From assembly GCA_030015575.1 (NCBI GenBank), contig CM057337.1:294524044-294588043 (forward strand): DNA of 64,000 bases, in the 5' to 3' direction. The translations under genes were made by a program, and so were the position numbers. The DNA is from Agapanthus africanus (Eukaryota > Streptophyta > Magnoliopsida > Asparagales > Amaryllidaceae). The notes under the pieces were generated by a model, which saw only the letters and a program-made list of their open reading frames with translations, was not told the origin of the DNA and did not search any database. This document shows positions 58,054-64,000 of the stretch, one piece after another. Numbering within the stretch: position 1 is the first letter of the stretch; each line of letters starts with the position of its first letter.

Positions 58054-60729
58054 ATGCTTGGCTGGACACGGGATCCTAGTGCCCGTCTTGTCCGCGTTCC
58101 TGCTATCGACGCCGAAGTCGGTACTTCTTCTTCTTCTTTTCCCCCACCACACACCACATCGACCGTGATGGACGGCACTCCATCTAATTATAACACCACG
58201 CTGCCACCGCCCGTAGGTGAGCAGAATCCACCGCGCATCTCTCTCCAAGAGAGATGCTATCCTATCCGTGGTCCCCTTCCTACTTGTCTATCTCTTCCAC
58301 CACCTAACGGGGATATTTTCGAAATTAAACCCCACTACATCAACCTGCTGCCCAAATTTCATGGGCTTGAGTCGGAAGACACGTACGTTTTCATCACCAA
58401 ATTCGAAAACGTAGGCGCAATGATGGGTACTTCACAATTGACTTTAGATGCTATGCGCTTACGTCTTCTCCCATTCACACTGTGCGACTTGGCAGAAAAA
58501 TGGCTTTATAATACTGCCGCACACTCTATCACTAATTGGGATGAATTTGTCATAGCATTTCTTAAGAAGTTTTACCCAAATCATAAGACTGCCCACATTA
58601 GGAGCGAGATCAACCAGTTCACCCAGCTTCCCAATGAACCATTTTGGAAGTGCTTTGAACGTTTCAAGGATCTGCTTGTCCAATGCCCCCATCACGGAAT
58701 ACAAAGATGGGATTTATGTCGGATTATATATGAGGGCTTTAATCCAGCGACAAAACAGATGCTTGAAACAATGTGTCAATGCAATTTCATGTCTAAAGAT
58801 GACGGTGAAGCATGGAAATATCTGGAAGATCTTACTGAACACACGTTGCAGTGGGAAAGCGTAAGACCACCTTCAACTAAAGGAAGTATTCACCAGCTCG
58901 ACGTTTCTATCGCAGTAAAAGCCGAAATGGCAACGATACAAAAGAAACTCGACGCTATTGAAAACAAGTTCTCATCATTCTCCCTAAATCAGGTCACGCT
59001 TCCTAAGACCGTCTGTGGTTGCTGTTCGGATCCTTCACACTTAACGGAAGAATGTCCTATGAATGCATCGTTTCAAGCTAATGCTGCTTTTCAGCAGCGA
59101 CATAAAAACGACCCTTATTCTTCCACGTACAATCAAGGATGGAGGAATCATCCAAACTTTGCTTGGAATCAAAACCAACAAAGCAATTATCAAAGACCTC
59201 CTCTACAGCAACCACAACCACAGAATCAGCCCCCCTTTCAGTCACAAAATTTCCAAAATCCGGCCAACATTTCTACACCACAAGTGGCCAGTACTGACAA
59301 CTCACTTGCACAAACTTTGGATATGTTCATGAAACAATCCATGCAAATTTCGGCTGAGATGAGGTCTTCTATTGATACCCTAACGAAAAACTCCGCCTCC
59401 CATGGTGAGAGTATAAAATCAATAGAAAACCAAATCGCACAGTTAAACGCCGCAATGAGTGCGAGAGAGAAAGGGAAACTCCCATCTCAACCCATACCTA
59501 ATCCTGGCCACTCACAAAGTTATAATGTGAGTGTTGTTACCACGTTGAGATCGGGAAAAGTGCTGAATAACCGAGTGGGTGAGCAGTGTGATGATAGTGA
59601 CACCAATGATACCCCTTCTTCTTCTTCTTCTTCCCCTAATTCGTCTAGTCTCCCACCTTCACCCGAGCCTATTCTCCGTTTTCCCCAAGGCTCGAACCCT
59701 TCGCCCTTTTCGCCAAATCTATCTAAGTCGATTCTCACTCCAGTTTTGGGATCGAATCCGTCCCCACAATCCTCTCCAATGTTGGACCAAACCCTTATTG
59801 ATAAAGCACCTTATCCAAACAGGTTAAGGGGCAACAGACTAAGTCGACAAATGGAGAAGATTGTGGAAATTTTTAAGCAATTTAACATAAACATTCCTCT
59901 CCTAGATGCTATTCAACAAGTTCCGTCATATGCGAAAATCCTAAAGGACTTGTACACTAGGAAGAGAAAAGTTCAAGTACCTAAAAAAGTTTTCCTTGCG
60001 ATTAATGTGAACACAGCTTTTACACAACAACTACCTAAGAAACGAAAGGACCCCGGAAGTCCTACAATTTCTATTTCCATTGGGGGTAAAAATATCAATC
60101 GTGCTCTACTCGATCTAGGTGCTAGTGTAAACTTGCTTCCGTATTCTGTTTATGAGCAATTAGGGATCGGAGAGTTAAAACCTGCGCATTGCACTCTTCA
60201 GATGGCCGATCGATCTATCACCCAACCAAGGGGTGAGCTAGAGGATGTGTTAATCAAAGTCGGGGAATTCATATTTCCTGTGGACTTTATCGTTATTGAT
60301 ACACTACCCGTGGCAAACCTACGCATTCAAATTCCGGTGATACTCGGTCGACCCTTTTTGGCCACTCCCAACGCAGTAATCAATTGTAGAAACGGCTCTA
60401 TGACCTTATCCTTTGGAATGAAGTCTATTGAGCTTAACATTTACAAGTTGGGAAGTGAACCCTCCGAACCCTATGCTCATATGTGTTCTGTCGAGTTAAT
60501 GGATGTCGACAGCAGCGAATTTGATCAACCTCATGATACTGACTCTTTTCATATGTTGTTGTTTGACCCAACCATGTACTCTTCCACCAAGTTGTCCTGG
60601 TCAACATCTAACACTGATGATGAACTTTTTATAGAGTCTGACGATCACCCCATTTTTTCTGATGATATTATTTTTCGGGGTATCGATGAAAGCTTGAGGA
60701 AATTTTCGCTGATGAACTTGCATTTTTAA
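58054..60729 (+). CDS. Gag-protease polyprotein of Athila-D (intact ORF)
   Basis: An uninterrupted 891-codon frame. The N-terminal ~85 residues are Pro/Ser rich. Capsid-like Gag follows with INLLPKFHGLESEDTYVFIT, AEKWLYNTAAHSITNWDEFV and CFERFKDLLVQCPHHGI. A short heptad-like segment MATIQKKLDAIENKFSS comes next. The zinc knuckle CGCCSDPSHLTEEC is at residues ~321-334 (CX2CX4HX4C complete). Gln/Pro-rich and Ser/Pro-rich linkers precede the aspartic protease LLDLGASVNLLPYSVYEQLG (catalytic Asp ~687) with VILGRPFLATPNAVINCRNG. After ~800 the frame ends in an acidic Ser/Asp-rich tail instead of entering RT. The start at 58054 is the first ATG in frame and matches Athila-A. The protein would form particles and process itself in the cytoplasm. 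Other frames over this region are shadows. Confidence 0.92.
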   Translation: MLGWTRDPSARLVRVPAIDAEVGTSSSSFPPPHTTSTVMDGTPSNYNTTLPPPVGEQNPPRISLQERCYPIRGPLPTCLSLPPPNGDIFEIKPHYINLLPKFHGLESEDTYVFITKFENVGAMMGTSQLTLDAMRLRLLPFTLCDLAEKWLYNTAAHSITNWDEFVIAFLKKFYPNHKTAHIRSEINQFTQLPNEPFWKCFERFKDLLVQCPHHGIQRWDLCRIIYEGFNPATKQMLETMCQCNFMSKDDGEAWKYLEDLTEHTLQWESVRPPSTKGSIHQLDVSIAVKAEMATIQKKLDAIENKFSSFSLNQVTLPKTVCGCCSDPSHLTEECPMNASFQANAAFQQRHKNDPYSSTYNQGWRNHPNFAWNQNQQSNYQRPPLQQPQPQNQPPFQSQNFQNPANISTPQVASTDNSLAQTLDMFMKQSMQISAEMRSSIDTLTKNSASHGESIKSIENQIAQLNAAMSAREKGKLPSQPIPNPGHSQSYNVSVVTTLRSGKVLNNRVGEQCDDSDTNDTPSSSSSSPNSSSLPPSPEPILRFPQGSNPSPFSPNLSKSILTPVLGSNPSPQSSPMLDQTLIDKAPYPNRLRGNRLSRQMEKIVEIFKQFNINIPLLDAIQQVPSYAKILKDLYTRKRKVQVPKKVFLAINVNTAFTQQLPKKRKDPGSPTISISIGGKNINRALLDLGASVNLLPYSVYEQLGIGELKPAHCTLQMADRSITQPRGELEDVLIKVGEFIFPVDFIVIDTLPVANLRIQIPVILGRPFLATPNAVINCRNGSMTLSFGMKSIELNIYKLGSEPSEPYAHMCSVELMDVDSSEFDQPHDTDSFHMLLFDPTMYSSTKLSWSTSNTDDELFIESDDHPIFSDDIIFRGIDESLRKFSLMNLHF

Positions 60730-62418
60730 AAGATACGGGTGTTGAGATAAATCAACTCCAAGATGAAGAAACTGGACCTCCACCCCCTCATTTGGACAAT
60801 CATGATAATGCGAGTAATCCATCATTACTATCACTGTGCCGTCTCTCCAAATTGAGACGCAATCCTTTTCCATTACACCTCTTATCACCACCCCACTTCT
60901 TCACGTCAAAAGGTGACATGTTCTTCCACCAACCTTGGTGCTTCATCGATAAATTTTTTGAATGGTTGGTGTTGACCTTCGGTCTTTGCAAAGCTTGGAA
61001 TTGACCAATAATCTTGACCCCCCTCGTGTGATTTTAAAAGATTAAAATTGTTTAACTCAAGTTTGGGGGGTGGTATATTTTGGCTCTTGAAAGAAAATGA
61101 TTTTTACAAAATTGTGAGCCAAAAATAAGTTTGGGGGAGGATTTTCACTTCCATATATTCTTGCCCCCATTAATAATTTCCTCCCAAGTCTACAGGTTTT
61201 TGAGCTTAATGGATGACATCAGTGAGGACACTGCTGTAAACAGGTTTGGGGGAGGTTTGTGCTTATTTACACATCAATTTGCATCATATTTTGCATAAGC
61301 ACAACTTTTATAAAAAAGTTAAATTTATAACAAAAGGGTAGAAAGTGAAAAATTACATCTAAAAGATAGAAATAGTTTAAGAAAACCAAGAAAATTAGAA
61401 GTTTTCTTAAACGAACTAGTAATAAGTAGTTATGAGCTGTTGTCCCAAGGGTTAGTAAAATGAAGGAAGTCACTAATCTGAGGATAAAAATAATTCTGAA
61501 AAATAGTTTCTATTCTGGAAACCAAACATTTGAATGTTGATACCATACTATATGCACTTACACACGTCTTGAAACTCGGGATAGTAGAGGATACCTTGAA
61601 ATGCTCTTGTCTAAAAGCCAAAGTATGAAGGAAATGAAAAAAAAAATGAAGAAAATATAAAAATGGTGAAAAGAAAAAAATGAACACTGGTTTTGTTATC
61701 TCCAAGGCAGCAATAAAAAATATAGCGAGGGTGCCTCTTCACCTAGTGCCATAAGGCCAACTGGCCTGGGAGTCACTGCTAAGCCTTAGGTGGTGCAAGA
61801 CGAGGAAAATATTAACACCGAATCAGCAAGCACATGAGTAATCGGTCGGTTAGTAGCTCAAGAAGTATTAACGGTCGCATGAAAATGTGTGAGCAAATCT
61901 AAGTATTCATCAAAATTAAAAAGTACTAAGGTAGATGGACAAGAGTAAGATAGCTTGAATTGAATTCTCCGAGTGTAGGGATATTCTATACACACACGTA
62001 GGGGTATATGATCAATGTTTGGAAGAAATATAGGAATGAAGAATAAAGATGATGTATTATTGAGGGATAATGTGATTTCTAACATTTTTTCATGACTATT
62101 AAGATAGGGCTCATGACAACTGAAAAGCTAGTGTAGTTGGAAACTCTTATTTTCAAAGTCTTTCTTTTATGGTTCTTATCTTTATATATAAATTTCACCA
62201 TCTCTCTTTTGTTATAGGATTTTGTGGGTGTAATCCGCTGAAAACCCTCAGGAGACAACACTCCTCCTACTAGGAACACCTAGAGATTTAACGGCTTGTT
62301 TCACGTGCTCAGTGCAATCGTGTCCGCCTACGAAAGTGTGCTTATTTTTCTCCTTTCTTTTTCTCCTCTTAAATAAACTAGTTTGCTTGGGTTGATCAAA
62401 GATAAGTTTGGGGGTATT
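60730..62418 (+). other. Athila-D 3' noncoding region replacing pol, with repeated polypurine-like tracts
   Basis: There is no RT, RNase H or integrase sequence. 60792-61004 is an unrecognised 70-codon frame (HLLSPPHFFTSKGDMFFHQP) that may be a decayed coding remnant. AAGTTTGGGGG-type tracts occur at about 61059, 61127 and 61242 (GGTTTGGGGGAGG), and the functional-position copy AAGTTTGGGGGTATT is at 62404-62418. From about 61460 the sequence is homologous to 36298-37259 of Athila-A. Confidence 0.8.
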
Positions 62419-63871
62419 TGTTCAGTTGATAAAACTGCACATTTGTATTACATTTTTCCTACCATTTTCATATTAAAAAAGGACTTTATTATAATATATT
62501 ATACATATGAGGGTTTATGTGTAAAAACATTAATTTCCATGTGTTAATATATTTTAATTATCATTTGGTAAGAAAATGTATGTAAATAAATTCATTGACC
62601 AAATCCTAGTAGAACTAAGTCTACTAAATATTATTTGAGATTATTGTGCGGAATTTTCCAAGTTGTTATGCAGAATTTAGCAAGCAAATCAAGTTGTTGA
62701 AGAAGACTTGCTTAATTAAGAATTAAAACTTGAAGACCAAGTCTGGAAGCAACCGAGAGAAGATTTCTGAATTCTGAAGGTGCCTAGGATTGCCACATCT
62801 CCCAAAGACCAAGCCGCAGAAAAATGATGGAGGGATGAGATCAAATGGCCACAGATCCGCGGCCATATCCCCCCTTTGGCCGCGGATCTGCGGCAATCTA
62901 GAGGGATCATTTGCTAAGATTTTTTGGATTAAATCTGTGCTATATTTTACCAACTTTTGAAGCAAAAGATTGTGGCTTTGGACTATAAAAGGGCACCGAG
63001 AGCCTCTTGGAAAAGTTATCAAGCCGAAGAGATCACGAAGTCCTAGACGGCTCACGTATCCAGGCTGATCATCAACGGTTCATCTACCTCCTTGGAAGAG
63101 ATCGAGAAGCAACTAGTTTTGTAATCATTTTCTAAGGAATAAAGTGTAGATTGTTCAAGTTGATTAATAAAGATTGTTATTTTATTTAATTCTTTTGCAT
63201 TTTACATTATGTTTTCCCTCTCTGTCTTTTCATTTTCTTCTCCCAACATGCGCGAGTAATTCTCCGCTTGTTAGGGTTCGTAGGATTATGGTAGGCTAAT
63301 GGACGATGAAAATAACTAAACCCTTTTTATGTCCTATAAAGTTTAGGAACTTTATCAAAAGAATCATTAACATCCTAATCGGGCGCGCTAGCAATTCTTT
63401 GCTAGTTCCGACCGCGATTAGAGATTAGATTAATGATTGTTTTGGTAAAGGCTAGATATGAACGGAGTTCCGTGTCGAGATAAGGGTTAAGAGTGGGATT
63501 CATTTTCCCTCCAGAAACCCTAATCTACACGCATCACCGTCGTTCTAGTTCTAAATCTATTAATGGATAAAAAGGGTAAATTTTAATTAATCGTCCATAA
63601 CTACTAAATCCTAACGAACCCTACAAGCCTTCTAATTATAATATCTAAGTCTCTAAAATAATCTAGATCTATATTCTACATTCTTGTTTAACGTAGATCT
63701 AGAAACTAATCTATAAAATTCTTTATCCCTTCTCTCTTTCTCAACACATCTAAAGTAAGAGTAAAAGGTTCCACGTTTCCCAGAGGACGACCCGTACTCA
63801 TCTCGGTCTAGCTACGCGCGACACCATTATTGATTGCGGTTAACTACAAACACACTTTTTCGTACCAATCA
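62419..63871 (+). repeat. Athila-D 3' LTR
   Basis: This is the partner of 55642-57093, preceded by the polypurine tract and followed by ACAAG. Confidence 0.95.
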
Positions 63872-63876
63872 ACAAG

Positions 63877-64000
63877 TTCATTATTATATTTATTGATGAT
63901 ATTTTGGTCTACTCTAGGAGTCGTGAGGAACATGTGCAGCACTTGAGGATTTTTTTGCAGATATTGAGAGAGCACCAGCTGTATGCTAAATTCTCAAAGT
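63877..64000 (+). pseudogene. Tekay-C RT, continuation with catalytic motif
   Basis: Directly after the second ACAAG the frame reads [19 protein letters not shown] and HQLYAKFSK. This is the part of the Ty3/Gypsy RT that follows FLDK at 55641. Catalytic FIDD (aspartates at 63895-63900) is intact. The window ends here; the rest of pol lies to the right. Confidence 0.93.

Larger units (their letters stand above)
55642..63871 (+). mobile_element. Athila-D: non-autonomous Athila/Tat-type element with intact gag-protease gene
   Basis: LTRs 55642-57093 and 62419-63871 (about 1.45 kb) flank a 5.3-kb internal region. It has a TGGCTCCGTTGCCGGGGA primer site, a leader, one 891-codon gag-protease ORF, no RT/RNase H/integrase, and a polypurine tract. 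By eye about 50 differences separate the LTRs (3-4%). The 3' noncoding region is homologous to Athila-A but the LTRs are not recognisably so. It can make Gag and protease but needs a relative for reverse transcription and integration. Confidence 0.95.
16169..64000 (+). mobile_element. Tekay-C: Ty3/Gypsy chromovirus broken by three later insertions, truncated by the window edge
   Basis: Removing Athila-A, Tekay-2 and Athila-D with their TSD copies joins 16169-17032, 39053-39485 and 51136-53110. The result is one ~3.3-kb Tekay LTR, the same length as the Tekay-1 LTRs, followed by primer site, gag, protease and RT. The RT continues at 63877 after Athila-D. RNase H, integrase, chromodomain and 3' LTR must lie to the right. 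The predicted left TSD is ATGAT. The gag-pol frame has no frameshift up to the Athila-D insertion but contains six stops. Confidence 0.9.

Overview
The window is plant nuclear DNA, very probably from a flowering plant and probably a eudicot, although the species cannot be read from the sequence. I see no host gene. Essentially everything right of base 920 is explained by seven LTR retrotransposons inserted into one another. They belong to three groups: Ty3/Gypsy chromovirus (Tekay/Del type), Ty3/Gypsy Athila/Tat type, and Ty1/Copia. Tekay members have a CCHC gag, an RT with FIDD, a chromodomain after integrase and a TTGGTATC primer site. Athila/Tat members have a TGGCGCCGTTGCC-type primer site, an RT with MDDFSIFG and a DLGAS protease. 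Copia members have a protease-integrase-RT order and a TGGTATCAGAGC primer site.

Layout, resolved from LTR pairs and 5-bp target-site duplications (TSDs). (1) 1-919: remnant of an older element or flank. (2) Copia-1, + strand: 5' LTR 920-3024 and a long leader, cut twice. (3) Tekay-1, - strand, 3841-15328, lies in the Copia-1 leader (TSD GGCAT). (4) Tekay-C, + strand, starts at 16169 in Copia-1 and runs off the right edge. Its 5' LTR is broken into 16169-17032, 39053-39485 and 51136-53110. (5) Athila-A, 17033-39047, sits in that LTR (TSD ACACT). (6) Copia-2, - strand, 25926-36292, sits inside Athila-A (TSD GAAAG/GACAG). (7) Tekay-2, 39486-51130, also sits in the Tekay-C LTR (TSD GTTAT). (8) Athila-D, 55642-63871, splits the Tekay-C reverse transcriptase just before its catalytic motif (TSD ACAAG). 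The deepest path is flank > Copia-1 > Tekay-C > Athila-A > Copia-2.

Coding state. Tekay-1, Tekay-C, Athila-A and Copia-2 carry decayed gag-pol genes. Tekay-2 has 4.4-kb LTRs that are almost identical but no pol at all. Athila-D has an open 891-codon gag-protease gene but no RT, RNase H or integrase. Copia-2 has LTRs that differ by only a few percent around a badly decayed pol with YVDN in place of YVDD. Several of the younger insertions therefore look as if they were mobilised in trans.

The most unusual signal is a family of GC-rich palindromes with a GCGGATCCGC or GCGGAACCGC core. They recur in the LTRs and/or untranslated leaders of both Athila-type elements and of the unrelated Copia-2, and I did not see them in the Tekay elements. 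Other points are a perfect three-unit heat-shock element in both Copia-2 LTRs, a diverged GTGCAC hairpin array in pol-less Tekay-2, and three constant-loop, variable-stem hairpins in the Copia-2 leader. All percentages below are hand counts over the stretches compared, not computed alignments.
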